Translations under genes and position numbers: made by a program
In this document: one piece after another, positions 44,600 through 56,648 of the stretch
Numbering within the stretch: the first letter of the stretch is position 1
How the letters are laid out: every line of letters begins with the position of its first letter
The notes under the pieces: model-generated
What the model saw: the letters and a program-made list of their open reading frames with translations, nothing else
Told to the model about the DNA's origin: nothing
The model's database searches: none
Source: Streblospio benedicti
Lineage: Eukaryota > Annelida > Polychaeta > Spionida > Spionidae
Assembly (NCBI GenBank): GCA_019095985.1
Contig: JAGTTF010005776.1
Coordinates: 27,391-91,390, forward strand
Direction of reading: 5' to 3'
Length of the DNA stretch: 64,000 nucleotides

Positions 44600-45700
44600 G
44601 GAATTTACAAATCAAATCAAATCATATATGAAATCAGACACGAAGCATGTCCATATAACAAATAAAAAAAACATATACAGTATTTGTGAATAACAATTCT
44701 GGGGAGAATGGGACCATTTTACAACGTTTGTGATGTAGCAGATATTTTTGAATAGACATATTTTTGAAATGCTGAACATTTTAAAATCCCACATCTTCAA
44801 GTGATTATTTTTAATGACATCTAACAGGTTGGGTTAGTATGCACTAGTCTAAACATTATTACATATAAGCAGGCAAGTTACATACTCATAGCAGTCACGC
44901 AATTTCATAGCATAGCAATGCAGTTACAGTCATAGGTAGATGTTTTGGGAAAATTTCCATTCAAGGAGGACTTTTTAAAAAACAAAGTCTCCGGGCTGCA
45001 TGCCGACTCACAGTTGAATGGATTCAAACAGGCGTATTTTTTAAAATAAAAAACACAGTTACCATAGCAGAACATACAGTTCATACACACAAGTTTCAGA
45101 CATTAGTAAGGGCAGACATTGGGGTCATGAATGATTTGGAGGTAAAATAAGGGGGTATATCAAAACTAAGGCACGTTTTTCATATTTGTTTTTTTTTCAT
45201 TCCTTGAATATCCACGGTTTTAGATGATCAGATTTTTACAGTATCCTGGCCAGGTATTGACATTCAAAATAAGCATGCAATTGGGTAATAACGTGGAAAT
45301 ATGGAACCATATTGCAACCCACAAGAAATGTAGCATGTTTGAATAGACATATTATTTAGTGAAGGACTGAACATATCAGGGATTACACCCTTTCACAGTT
45401 TTTAATGGCCTGGGTACATAGATTGGGTTTTTACAGGACACAATTCACCGGGTACATGCAGTTACACAGTTGGGGATTCAAACGAATTTTTTACATTTTG
45501 AACAGTTACTATTTTGGTTAATGCCGACTCACACAGGAATTCAAACTGACGGAAATTCAAAGTTTACAATATAGATCCCATACAGATTGATACAGAACAT
45601 AGTTTCACACACACAGTAGGGCTACATAAGATGGTGTTTTTTTTTGATTTGGAGGTTATAAAGGGGTTTTATATCAAAACGGAGGTACCAACACTGGGGG
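44600..45700. repeat. degenerate direct repeats inside the LARD-like element
   Basis: TTTGAATAGACATATT with nearby GGACCATTTTACAAC or GAACCATATTGCAAC recurs at about 44700 and 45310. GCCGACTCACA with GGATTCAAAC or GGAATTCAAAC recurs at about 45000 and 45530. GATTTGGAGGT and ATATCAAAAC recur at about 45135 and 45640. The period is roughly 500-600 bp. Confidence 0.5.
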
Positions 45701-48700
45701 GCATGCAGCAGTACAGGGGTTGATGCAGTCCCAGCTCGACAATTATCTAGTTACGAGCGTAGAACGTATTTATTAAACACTTCCAAAGAAACTTTTAACA
45801 CAGGGAATGTTACAGAAAGCACACTGGAAACAGGACACATTAGTTTATTATAGAGAAACACACTCAAAGCCTTACATTAGCAAAATGACATAATTATTTA
45901 GGAATATGGGACATTAGGAACAATAACAGAGGATTAGTGGAGATCACCTTCACACCTACAGCTTGAGGAAAACGTACATAAGCGTCTTTAAAATGCAATT
46001 TACAATGTTTGGTAGGGAAATGAGTGCTTGATGACCGAATTTTCACAGTTGAACCCATTAATATTTTGGTTAAATAAATTAGACAGAGACATATTATGTA
46101 TACCTGACTGAAATTCAAAGTTTAAAATATATATGATTTCTTATCATAGAAGTTTCAATACATAGTTTGGGATGGTATTCAATTTTAGAGCTTTAATAAT
46201 GACATAGTTTTACTATTATCATAGGATTTCTTATATTATTACTAGATATTCATGAAATTAATTTAATCATTGCATGTTTTATATATTTGAGACAGCGGAT
46301 GGTGTTTTTCTACAAGAATGTTTAATAAATATCACCAAGGCAACACCAGTGGTGATACCCCAATAGATGGCAGACAGGGTGGAGAGAGTAATGCTAGACA
46401 ACCATAAAGAAGCATTGTGCATTCTGCACACAATATCTAGCCAAACCTCTTTTATACATGGCTCTGATGACATAACAACCATGGACATCATGGCATATTG
46501 TTGTGCTAATGTGCATAAGACTTGTATCGATAGATTCATAGATCGAACACGGGTTTGCCCCATAGCACATCCTGCACTAAAACGGGCTTATGTGGACATT
46601 GAAAAAAAAAAAAAATCCATGGGATGTATCTTTTATTGCCGGATGACACATGCACAAGATATCAAACTTGGTATTATCAAGTACATCCTCAATTTAAAAT
46701 GTATAAACAGCTCTTTAAAAAACATATATTAAAAAAGTCCAGAGATGTTTGTCCACATCCCAATAGATATTGTTTCAACTGCATACCCCAAACATTGTAG
46801 TTTTGAAAACAAATTAGATCTGTTAACCCGTAAGGACACAGATCATGTATTCAGCATTGGATTATTCACCAAGAAAACACAAAGAGCGGGGGTCTACACA
46901 TTTTATACATTCGTTTTCGTAATAACTATAATGGTCTCGCCCCAAGTTCTTGGGAAATTCCTAGGCGCACCTTGTGCAGGGTCATATAATGCCTAGCTTG
47001 GCTTGATAGGCGGGGCCATCCGCATGTCTTAACACTATTAATAGTATTTTTGCTTTGATTTAACTAATCTCTTGCACAGGGTGTTTCCAATTATGCACAT
47101 GATCAATAAGACTAGTTACATTATATATTCACATGACGGGAAACTCGACCACATTTTTTTTTTAAAGTTCTATTTAGTTTCAATAGTTTTAGCCTATGCA
47201 TGTAATCAAATACTTTTTCTACAGTGGCGATATTAATGGCATGATTTTAGAAAATTGCAAGCAATTTCACATTAAGGGGAGGGTAGTCAATCAATGACAA
47301 ACACCATGATATGTATAATAAGTGTAAAGCGATCAATGGCAAAACATCATAGTATGTAGAGCAAGAGAGGTAAATGTATAGTCTGTATATAAGTCATTGT
47401 AATAATCACCACACCGTAATTAAGTGTATATACCATGTTTGTGTAGTTCTGTTAGGATTTAACATAGTGTTTACATAAATGTCATAAAAAATTTAATTTG
47501 TTTGTCAAATAAAACTGTAAAGGGTAGCGAGAAATCAATAATAGCATATAGAAAGAGGAAAAGGAGAAGTACACGTTTAAAAAAACACATATAAGAACAT
47601 TTGCTAACTATACTCTATAGTTTCAGAACGCTGGCGGAGGGGTTCTTGTGTCTGCCGTCACCTGCGCCAACGACTGCTCCATGACCTCTGGGTGCTTAAC
47701 TCAAACGCACCTCTACCTGGGCAAAACCACGTCAAGTTTGTGTCGTCTCATCCCACAAGCAACACAGCTAATCAAAGCAAGCAAGAAGAGATAAACAAAA
47801 TCCAAGAATGAACAATTCATAACCAAGATACACGGGGAAAGAAAAAAAAATTAAGCATGATACAATGACAACCCATCACAATACTCAACCAGGAAACAGA
47901 GAACAGGGCGTCGAAGGCAATTCGCACACAGAACACCTCCAAAAAGCAAATATATATATATTAAAAAAGACAAACTAATGTTCAAAAAAACAAAGACAAG
48001 AAGAAGCAAAAGACACTAAGGCATAATGCACACAGTAGAAGGAAGAAATCTAGTGAGCATTGAGCACTCACTAGACAAGTAACAGAAATCGCCACTCGGG
48101 AAAGATTGCATTATGTTTTTGGACCAGAATAAGATTACATGAATAAGAGACTAGCCAAATCTCGCTGCCTTTCTACATAAATAATGATTGAATTATGAAT
48201 ATATAGATTAAATTACATATACTAATTATTAACCATTAATGCATGTAGTGATATATGCACATTTTTTTAACAATAAGGAGAAATTTACCAGCAGATATCA
48301 CTAAGTGCATATGTATTTTGTTACTAACCTACGACCGCAAAATGAGTTTGAATTACGATTGTTAGGTTAGATAAGGAACTCATAATGTTTTGTGAAAGCT
48401 TCTCACGTATATTCACAGTAATTTTAGGATAAGTTGTGAAACATGTAATATATATATTGTAGTTTTAGGGTTTGTTTTTGAATACCCAGAGTGTATTGTA
48501 GTTAAGGTTTGTTTGTGTTTAGAGTAATCCCAAATGTTAGCAAAACATACACACATGTGTATATGTAAACAAAAAGGAAACCATTTCATTATTTATAGTA
48601 TTTTGAATAACTTGTTTTTAGCTATCAGGTTAAGTTACTAGTATTAATAAGCACGGTGTCTATTTAGGTAGGTAATAAATGAACAATGTACATTTCACAG

Positions 48701-48933
48701 CACTTAAGGAGGAGAACATTTAAGGCAAAAGGCTACAACTGCAGGAGAGAAACATTGGACTCGTTTAGGCATGACATTAAAGTGCTGTGAATTATCTAAA
48801 TTTTAAGTAAAACTTGTAAAGGCACCGTTGACCGTTAGATTTAGACAGGGACACAGGTTGTGTGGGCGTGGCCGTGATGGCCAGCGTTTCTTTTTTTAGG
48901 GTGATATTATCACCCTCGAAAAGAGGAGGGTTG

Positions 48934-49566
48934 TCATGTGTCATGACCACACAATTGTCTTGCTCATGATACAATGTCAAGCAGGTATTCCCTGCAGGCA
49001 TTTCCCAAGAACAACAAAACACAAGGCCAGGATTCCCTGGAAATCTCCATGAGACGTCATGTTTTGCGTGGGAAGGGCTAGAAATAGACCTTGCCTCAAG
49101 ACATGATGGAACATGTACAATATTATGCTGATCCAGCAGTTGACTACGTCAGCAAAAAATGGGTATAAATATGAGTAGGATGTACACATTGGCACCTTAC
49201 AACGAGAGAGCACCATCGACTCGGCACTCTAGCCGCAGACTAAAGGCAGCTGAAAACATCAGGCTAGCCAATTGTAAGAGACAAGATCAATAACGTTGTA
49301 ACGCGTCAAGTGTACAAGTTGTGTGTTTAAATAGTTAAGATTGCGGTCACTAATATTTGAAGAATAAAATAAAGGATGAAAACAATAGTCATTTTGGATC
49401 TTATTAGAACTTACTTAGCAAAACGGACCTTTCACTGGGTCACGTTTAAAAAACACAATAATAAAGAGCACACATTAATCAGTAGTTCATATAGAAGTGA
49501 GATCCCAGCGGATCGTCAATCCTCCCTCAAGCAAAGCGAACATCCCAGTACAGACAACGGCCAGGC
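48934..49566 (+). repeat. LTR, 3' copy (pair with 41743-42381)
   Basis: Matches the 5' copy from TGTCATGTGTCATGACCACA through ACAACGGCCAGGCCT with scattered substitutions and a few small indels. The most diverged part is the AT-rich stretch after TTTCAC(TGG)GTCACG. Confidence 0.85.
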
Positions 49567-51226
49567 CTCCTGCCTCATTCAGGGAGAAATACCATCCGAT
49601 CCGAGTGGGCTCGCTAGAATACTTTGATAAAATTGTTCACGTCAGCAATCTCTTCATATCTGAACCGACTCACCCTGCAGACTGTGTCATTGTATCATTA
49701 ATCAATTAGTCCTAAACCAAGTTCAGATCCCTAGTATTATTATCTTCGGTGAAAATAGCAAATAATTTGAAGTTTATATTGATATGTAAAATATATATAA
49801 ATATATGTACATCACGTTCCCCATGTTATTAAATGACTTAGTGGCGGACAATTACTTAGTTGGGGTGGGAGGCACAAGTAATTTGTTTCGATAAAACAAT
49901 TTTTTCACATGGCCATATTATGCAAACATTTTTTTTACACGATGATGGAAATCTTTTTTTCAATCAGTATTTTAATGTCAAAAATTTTTTGCATACAAAA
50001 TTGACAATGACATCTCAAATCTTAATTAATTTGTATTTATTACTATTGTAATATAATAATGACAAGTATAGCACGGGCCAGCAGGTTGCTCAACATTACT
50101 TCTCTAATTTGTATAATATATTTAGACATTGTCATAAAAATGTAAACTTAAAAACTTGACATGGTGAGCGCATAGTGATTCAATATTCAAAAGAAATATA
50201 ATATTTCCATATAGCTTTAATGCAACATATACAGTTATCATTCTCTTATGGCTGTCGATTACTGCAACCCTAAAAAAAAAATTGGGAGGATTTAATTTCG
50301 CTAAATTATTGGGGAAAAGCCGTGAAAATTGATAGAGTTACAGTACTTTTCTATGACTACGTCGACATGGGCGATAATGGAGGTATCGTGCGTTGTTTGG
50401 GGTCATTCGCTTTTGTAAGTGGAAAATAATATTACCTTTGGTGTCAATATAAAGTCCATTTTGAATTCAAACTTATCATTGCATTATTTAGATGTATTGA
50501 GCCTTCTCATCAATGAAATATTATATTAAAAATTAAATGTTTCAAGTTTCATGTTTTGTTTGTAAACGAGTTAGTAAGTAAGAGAACACATGCAGATGTT
50601 TATTATTTGGTGCATGCTATAAATGTAGGAGCTTCAACAACATTGCTTATCATAACAACTTTCTTTCAAGTATGTTTGTACCCGACTACAACTAGCTGTT
50701 CCTTCAACATCTAACTTGTTCCTACAACACGCAATATTTTTTCAAAACAACTGCTCACCTGATTTGAAGTTCTAACCAACCTCTCAATTAAAGCACACGT
50801 TATAATGCGGCAAATCAAAGGGATTGATCTATTGTTGTTAGTTTGCTTTGAAGTATGTGCCGAATTGCGCGATAATTATTGCCGTTACGTCATGAGGGGT
50901 TTCCCGGATTTCCCTAAGTTTATCGAGTAGGAACAAAAATCTTTTCAGGAGAGACCATTCGCGAATATAAAAATACGCGAAATGTTTTCAAGGGCTTACT
51001 TTCGAAATATTGTAGGGCTAATATTAATAGGACTACAGTATTTTGTACATAAGAGTGACTATCATCGGTAGTCACAGTTGTTTGTGGGTTTGGCGACCCT
51101 GGATATTCTAAATTTAGAATACGTCCTATGAAACGTGCTGGTTTTAAGAAGTTAATCTGAACTGTGTGGGAGTGAATTTGAACTCCAATGCAATGGAAAA
51201 AAAACGGCGATGTTTACGTTGATTCA
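49567..51226. other. intergenic, with one weak first-exon candidate
   Basis: Mostly AT-rich and unrecognised. At about 50367 a short frame reads MGDNGGIVRCLGSFAF and runs directly into GTAAGT, a consensus splice donor. It could be a host first exon, but no downstream exon is found. Confidence 0.25.
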
Positions 51227-51271
51227 TAGCCTCGTTTAACCAGACTCTGTATTGCACACAGAGCCTGGTCC
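51227..51271. repeat. short hairpin repeat, copy 1
   Basis: TAGCCTCGTTTAACCAGACT with CTGTATTGCA, then an imperfect inverse arm AGAGCCTGGTCCAGTTGAC. Related to 51694-51766. Confidence 0.6.
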
Positions 51272-51693
51272 AGTTGACACATTTGGTTTGTAATCCGAGA
51301 TGGCGGCCAGTTTATGTAAGACGTTCAGAGAAATGCGGGGCACGTTATTGTTTGGAGGTTGGCGTTTTAAGGAACACGTTGAGCTGTGTCCTACTTGAAC
51401 GCTGCACGTTTTACGCTAGTTGCTCTGTATTCTCGTAAACATGCGGCCATTAACATTATATTGTAAACAAGCTAGATATTTTATTGGTGATCTGAATTTC
51501 GGGCATTTTAGTATATACGTGTATTGTTAGTACGTATACAATGTGTCGAATAAAATATATTGTAATCAAAATATCATGGGATCATTTATAATACCTAGAT
51601 ATGGAACCCAATTGACGTTATTAGGAAGGAAAAGAATCGAATCGGCAGTCTGTTGTCAACATCAAGCTGTCAATCACACCGTCACGTACAAAA

Positions 51694-51766
51694 TAGCCTC
51701 GTTCAACCAGACTCTCTATTGCATGAAATGAGCGCCACCATTACAGAGTCTGGTTGATCGAGACTA
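51694..51766. repeat. short hairpin repeat, copy 2
   Basis: Arms TAGCCTCGTTCAACCAGACT and AGAGTCTGGTTGATCGAGAC are about 20 bp each, with a 30-bp loop. The left arm matches copy 1 at 51227. Confidence 0.75.
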
Positions 51767-51770
51767 CTAC

Positions 51771-51847
51771 AAAAGGGACTAGTCCGTGAGCCACATTCTC
51801 TTATAGTTACTTTGGTGGAAGTGGGCGTGGCATCATGAAATAATAAC
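51771..51847 (-). repeat. inverse copy of the left edge of units A and B
   Basis: The reverse complement contains TTATTATTTCATGATGCCAC, GCCCACTTCCAC and GACTAGTCCCTTTT. These correspond to the sequence at about 4640-4720 in copy A and 32710-32790 in copy B. It shows that this edge is a dispersed short repeat. Confidence 0.6.
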
Positions 51848-52011
51848 GCTCTTTTCTGAAAATATTTTTGCGGGACTTTGCGGGGAGTGAACTCTACATT
51901 AAAGGCCGTGCCTGCCGGCCCGTATTAAAAGTTTGGCGAAATAGCTCTCCATCATTAAGTTATAATTTAGACATTGTTAAGACTAGACGTATTTTCATCT
52001 CAGCTTCTATC

Positions 52012-52930
52012 ATGGCCACTCGTGGAGTAAAAAGAAAAGTTTTGACATTAGAGGATAAAGTTAAAGTCATACAATTGACAGATGCAGGCAAAAAATCTAG
52101 AGACGTTGCACAATGCATGGGAGTTGGCAAGACACAGGTGAACAACATAGTGTCCAAAAGGGAGGATATCATGCAACTATGGACCTCTGGAAGTGCTGCA
52201 ACAACCAGGAAGACGTTGGTTGCAAGACGCCTAGCCTACCCAGACTTGAATGAAAAGGTGTGGGAATGGTTTAAAATGGCAAGGGCCAAGAACTATCCTG
52301 TAACTGGTCGATTATTACAGGACCAAGCCATTCACATAGCTGCTGAACTAGGCTATGAAAATTTTTCCGCTAGTAACGGCTGGTTAGAGGCTTTTCAGAA
52401 AAGGCACTGTATTTCATCCTGTGTTTTGTCAGGAGAAGGGGCATCTGTTCCTCAAGCCACAGTAGATGACTGGACAAAACGTCTACCCGAAATTGTCAAA
52501 GGATATAAGGCAGAGGACGTTTTTAATGCAGATGAGACAGGCCTCTTCTACAGAACATTGCCCAACAGGTCGCTAGTTCAGAAAGGAGCCACAACAAAGA
52601 ATGGGAAACTAGCCAAAGAGAGGATAACTGTCCTCCTTGCAGCGTCCTCGATGGGAGAAAAATTAAGGCCAATTGTGATTGGAAAAAGCAAAAAACCAAG
52701 ATGTTTTTCTTCAAAATCAATGACAACATTACAGGTCACATACGAGGCTAATAAAAAGGCATGGATGTCTTCAACAATTTTTGCAGACTGGTTGAGAAGG
52801 GTTGACAATCAAATGGCTCTGCAGAAGAGGAAGATATTGCTTCTTGTGGATAACTGCACAGCTCACCCACCCCAGAAATTGAAGAATGTAAAGCTTGTTT
52901 TCCTTCCCCCGAACACCACATCACACTACA
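52012..52930 (+). CDS. pogo/Tigger-type transposase, 3' truncated
   Basis: The best start is ATG 52012 (MATRGVKRKVLTLEDKVKVI), the usual Tigger/CENP-B-like beginning; an in-frame ATG upstream at 51868 gives an untypical leader. Residues about 10-60 form a Psq/CENP-B helix-turn-helix (QLTDAGKKSRDVAQCMGVGK). Residues about 75-145 form the second CENP-B-type HTH domain (YPVTGRLLQDQAIHIAAELG, GWLEAFQKRHCIS). The DDE domain follows with NADETGLFY (Asp about 174) and LLLVDNCTAH (Asp about 280). VFLPPNTTSH comes just before the place where the third Asp should be, and there the frame is cut by a gypsy element. The product would cut and paste the element at TA sites but lacks its last acidic residue and C-terminus (usual length about 450-550 residues). 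No stops lie in the remaining frame, so it looks young. Confidence 0.85.
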
Positions 52931-52992
52931 TATATACAGGTACATTACATAAGTACTACACAGGTCAGTTTATACACTGCAAATACTATACA
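52927..52992 (-). repeat. 3' LTR of the gypsy element, partial
   Basis: 59 bp are identical to the 57868-57966 copy (TACAGGTACATTACATAAGT, GCAGTGTATAAAC on the reverse strand). The polypurine tract abuts it at 52993. Confidence 0.8.
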
Positions 52993-53116
52993 TCTCCCCC
53001 TCCCCAATGAGTGTCTATATATATATGAACATGTCTATTGTTGTGTATATGTCAGACGCTCAGGTGGAACTCCCTTGTTGGTTCGCGCTGATCTTCTCAG
53101 GGGAACTGGGGATGGA

Positions 53117-54367
53117 TCAGAGTTCATGTCTTGGTTTCAGGGTATTCTTGTTCGATGCCAGGCTCGTGCATTGAATGTGGTGGTGGTAGGTGCTATTTGG
53201 TGGGTCCACGCGTGTTGATGGCTGTGGCAGGTGTACATTTTCGCATGGAATGTTCACCTCCAATCCATTTGATAAAGTGCTGTTTGGTGGGTCCACTAGT
53301 GTTGATGGCTGCAGGGGTTGTGCATTTTCGCGCGGAACGTTCATCTCCAATTCATTTGGGATTGCACTTGTGTCACAAGACATATCATCTGTATTTGGGG
53401 CTTCTAAGTCTGATAGGTTGCGGTTAATGGTATTGCTACTGATAGGATCTATATATCTGACGAACTGTCGATTACGTAGAGTAAGTCTACGGGAACCATG
53501 CATTTGGATGGTTAGTTGGCCGTTTGGATGTGTTTCTCTAATCACACCTGTTTTGTCCCATCTGAGCGGGTGTGGTCCTGTCTGGTTTTGCACTAGTACA
53601 CAATCTCCAATGTGAAGTGTTGGTAATTTCCGTGTAGCATTGCGTTTAGAGTAATGTTGCAGGTTCCTTACGTTACGCTTAGCCATGGCCACTTCACGAT
53701 CATGCAATGACTTAGCCCATTCGGGACGTATCCGCAGTAAGTCTTTAACGGTTGGTATGTGGTCTTTAAGGGTACGCCCATATAAAAGTTGAGCCGGAGA
53801 CTGTCCAATTCCCTGCATTGGTGTGTTGCGGTATTGTAGGAGGGCTCTTGTCACTTTGTCAGAGTCCAGATGGCCTGATGAGTTCAATGCATCCATCAGT
53901 GCACGCTTTGCAATTTTTACTGCCAGCTCTGCCCTACCATTACTATGTGGGAGATACGCTGAAGATATCCTGTGTCGTACTCCCCATGATGCATAAAACT
54001 CTTTCATTGCATGACTGGGGAAAGGAGGTCCTCCGTCTGATGCCAATTCTTCAGGTACGCCATAAATGCCAAACCATTCGCGAAGGCTACACATAAGATT
54101 CCTCGTGTCATTTTTACTATGCACTGGCTCTGATACAGTAGGCCATCCTGTGTATCTGTCAGCATATACTAGGAATTTTCTGCCAGCTAGGTCAAAGTAA
54201 TCGGCAACTACTTGCTGAAATGGGTACTCTGGTTCGACAGGTGGGGTAGGTGGTAGTGCAGGTAGTGATGGTGCTATTTCATCACAACGTCTACATCTGC
54301 GACGTCTGTCAGCAATGTCCTTATTCATTCCAGGCCAGTAAATGCAGAGATGTGCACGTGCTTTCAT
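53117..54367 (-). pseudogene. gypsy integrase
   Basis: The minus-strand frame of 416 residues carries the end of the HHCC zinc domain (YWPGMNKDI, CRRCDEIAPS). The core follows with VVADYFDLAGRKFLVYADRY, LASDGGPPFPSHAMKEFYAS and RISSAYLPHSNGRAELAVK, which hold the D, D and E catalytic residues. The C-terminal part has an SH3-like LHIGDCVLVQNQTG and RRLTLRNRQFVRYI. A repeated Pro/Ser-rich tail (two copies of an NPR/CENVHLPQPSTRVDPPNST-like unit) closes it. The enzyme inserts element DNA into the host genome. Part of the fossil. Confidence 0.9.
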
Positions 54368-55292
54368 GCTGCTAACACCTTGGTGAGCACTGTGTAATCC
54401 ATCCAGAATTTCTGTTCTGAGTGATTGTGGTACGACGATTCGCGAACCATAACATATACAATCTCCGACACAATGAAGGTCAAAACGGACGCCCCAGAAT
54501 GGTTGTATTTTTCAGGTAAGCTTTGTTTCGTCACAGGGAAGCCTTGTATGATGTAATTTGCAAGGGAAACCAAGTCATTATCATTTTGTGTGGCTTCTTC
54601 AATTCGTTCCCAACTGACTGCATTTAAGTCAATGTTAAGCTGGGGAGAGTGGTGCATTTAAGTCAATGTGTAAGCTGGGAAGTAACAGAACTCACAACAG
54701 TCTCTTCAATAGTGTTATCGTTGTCCGGTATGAGAGAGACTGGTTTCCTGGATAAAGCATCTGGGCCTTTGTTATTCACACCAGGGATATGCTTTATTGT
54801 ATAATTATATAGTAGTGTTTTTTCCTTTAGACGTAGCAGCCGAGGGTTGGATATGTCATGAAGTGACCTGTCACCCAATAGTTTGACGAGGGGTGCATGG
54901 TCCACTACAATAGTCAAATCTGGGCATCCCATGATGTATTGGCGGCACTTTTCAAGTGCATAAGTGACTACAAGTGCCTCACCTTCTACTGGTGCATACC
55001 GTGATTCTGCAGGAGTGGTGAACCTGGAGCCAGCTAGCACCAGTTGCCAGCCATCATTACAGCATAATGGGGCCAACTCCATATTGCAAGTGCATGATTT
55101 CTGCTGCAGTATGAATCCTACACCTTCTTTACTCCAGTCAGTACTAAGACATGTTGATTTTCCAACCTCAAACGTGTGAACCCCATGTTTGATTCTCTGT
55201 AGTATTTGTTGCCGGGATTCTTCAAATGCAGCTGACAACGCCTCATCCCAGTAGAAACGATCGCTTTTAAGGAGGTCTCTTAGTGGTTCCAT
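54364..55292 (-). pseudogene. gypsy RNase H region and tether
   Basis: RNase H-type phrases are TCLSTDWSKEGVGFILQQKS, RFTTPAESRYAPVEGEALVV, TIVVDHAPLVKLLGD and KHIPGVNNKGPDALSR, in the order found in Ty3/gypsy pol. A short linker and the start of the integrase zinc domain follow in a neighbouring frame (54657-54364). RNase H removes element RNA after copying. Fossil. Confidence 0.85.
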
Positions 55293-55326
55293 TAATGGTG
55301 CAATTGCTGTGCTGAAAGCTACTTGG

Positions 55327-55919
55327 TTAACCAGACCAAACCATGAACGTGCATCGGTGATGCTTTTTTGGTATGGGAAAATTGGTAATTGCTTCAGTCA
55401 TTTTTGATGATGGACTGATGCCATTTTCTGTGAGAAGTAGTCCAGCAAACTCCACTTCGGTTCTACCGAATCTAAACTTCTTGGGGTTAAATACAATGCC
55501 ATTTCGAGAACATAAGTCTATATATTTTATTGTGTGGTGGAATGCGCTTTCAATGCAATCATCCCACAGCACAGTGTCATCCACGACTTTAGACTTCCTG
55601 GGAAAGTCGATTGTAATGTCATCATATGCTCGTGTGTAGGCGTCGCCTGCAGCATGGAATCCTTGGGGGGCACGGAGGTACCTATAGGGGCCCCATTCTG
55701 TAATAAATAAATGGTAGCATCTCTCGCACTTGGAGATAAAGGGAGCGCATGGTACCCATTCCATGCATCTAATGTCGTTTTAATTGTATGTGGTGGTACC
55801 ATGGATGCCTGGGTGAATGGCGACGGTGTATGGTGAGTCTCTCTATATGTGGCAGCATTTAGTGACTGCAAATCAACAGTTCTTCGTGGGCGACCATCAT
55901 GCTTTGAGACGACAATCAT
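55327..55919 (-). pseudogene. gypsy reverse transcriptase
   Basis: Phrases MIVVSKHDGRPRRTVDLQSL, TLDAWNGYHALPL, then EWGPYRYLRAPQGFHAAGDA, VDDTVLWDD (catalytic box) and CSRNGIVFNPKKFRFGRTEV follow the Ty3/gypsy RT order. The enzyme copies element RNA into DNA. It lies between the protease-like and RNase H parts. Fossil. Confidence 0.85.
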
Positions 55920-56267
55920 TCTCGAACACCAAATAGTAGGTGTCCCTTGTGGTACTCTTTCAATTGTTCCAAGTCTTACATCGGCATCTAGCTGTTGCTT
56001 TACATCTTCCTTCCAGTGGTGGGGTACAGGTATTGGTGTGTGATGCGCGCTTGGCTGCGCATCTGGTTTTTGTAGTGGACCTGCAAGGGTTCCCCAGACA
56101 TCTTCGGTAGGGGTTGATGGTCACACACGTTAAATGCAGACGATGCGTAGTATGTGAGGATCCATGCTTCAAGCTCATGAGGTGGTGCGTTTTTTAAACT
56201 GTCAGGAATACATGTGGGTATTGGTGGTGTGTCTGTCCTTTTGAGGCAGCCACATGCTGCTAGTTTA

Positions 56268-56648
56268 CTAGTGGTATCTTCGGTGTACATTGGAGCCATC
56301 TGTGACTGGTGGGGGAAAATTCTCCTCGATTATGCCTAATTGTATTTGAGCACTTTCAGAGAGGTATGCTCCTGTTACGTTCCCACATACATATATCATA
56401 ACTTTCGTTTTCTGGCTTCCATACTTTAATTCAACTAGAGCTGCACCTAGTATATCTAATCTATCACTGGTCGCACCAAGTAAACTGTGGTTGGTGGGTA
56501 GGAGATCGTCCGTGTGTAACCCAATATCTTTTTTAAGGTGTCTAGGTCGCACGCACATGTTTGGGCGCCAGTATCTGCTAAAAAGTCTATTTTGTTGTTT
56601 TAATGTGTCGACATCTTTTGCTTGACATTTTGCAACCAACCTGAGCAT
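56268..56648 (-). pseudogene. gypsy protease-like and linker region
   Basis: The frame contains KKDIGLHTDDLLPTNHSLLG and then DRLDILGAALVELKYGSQKT, typical of the second half of a retropepsin domain and the link to RT. Cys residues in the preceding frame (GCKMSSKRCRHIK) lie near its start. Fossil. Confidence 0.6.

Larger units (their letters stand above)
41743..49566 (+). mobile_element. large non-autonomous LTR element (LARD-like)
   Basis: Two similar LTRs of about 640 bp flank about 6.5 kb. A polypurine-like tract (GAAAAGAGGAGGG) stands just before the 3' LTR. The interior has only short open frames on both strands, and I find no gag, protease, RT, RNase H or integrase phrases. It contains loosely repeated blocks of 0.5-0.6 kb at 44600-45700. 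Best described as an LTR derivative moved by enzymes made elsewhere; a highly decayed autonomous element is the alternative. Confidence 0.65.

Noticed and set aside
46367-46996. Two plus-strand frames (121 and 83 codons) inside the LARD-like interior
   Set aside because: No motif of any retroelement or host family and no codon pattern; length is within chance for the region.
51302-51410. 33-codon frame starting MAASLCKTFREMRG
   Set aside because: Short, no homology that I recognise and no splice signal; ATGGCGGCC contexts are common in such repeats.
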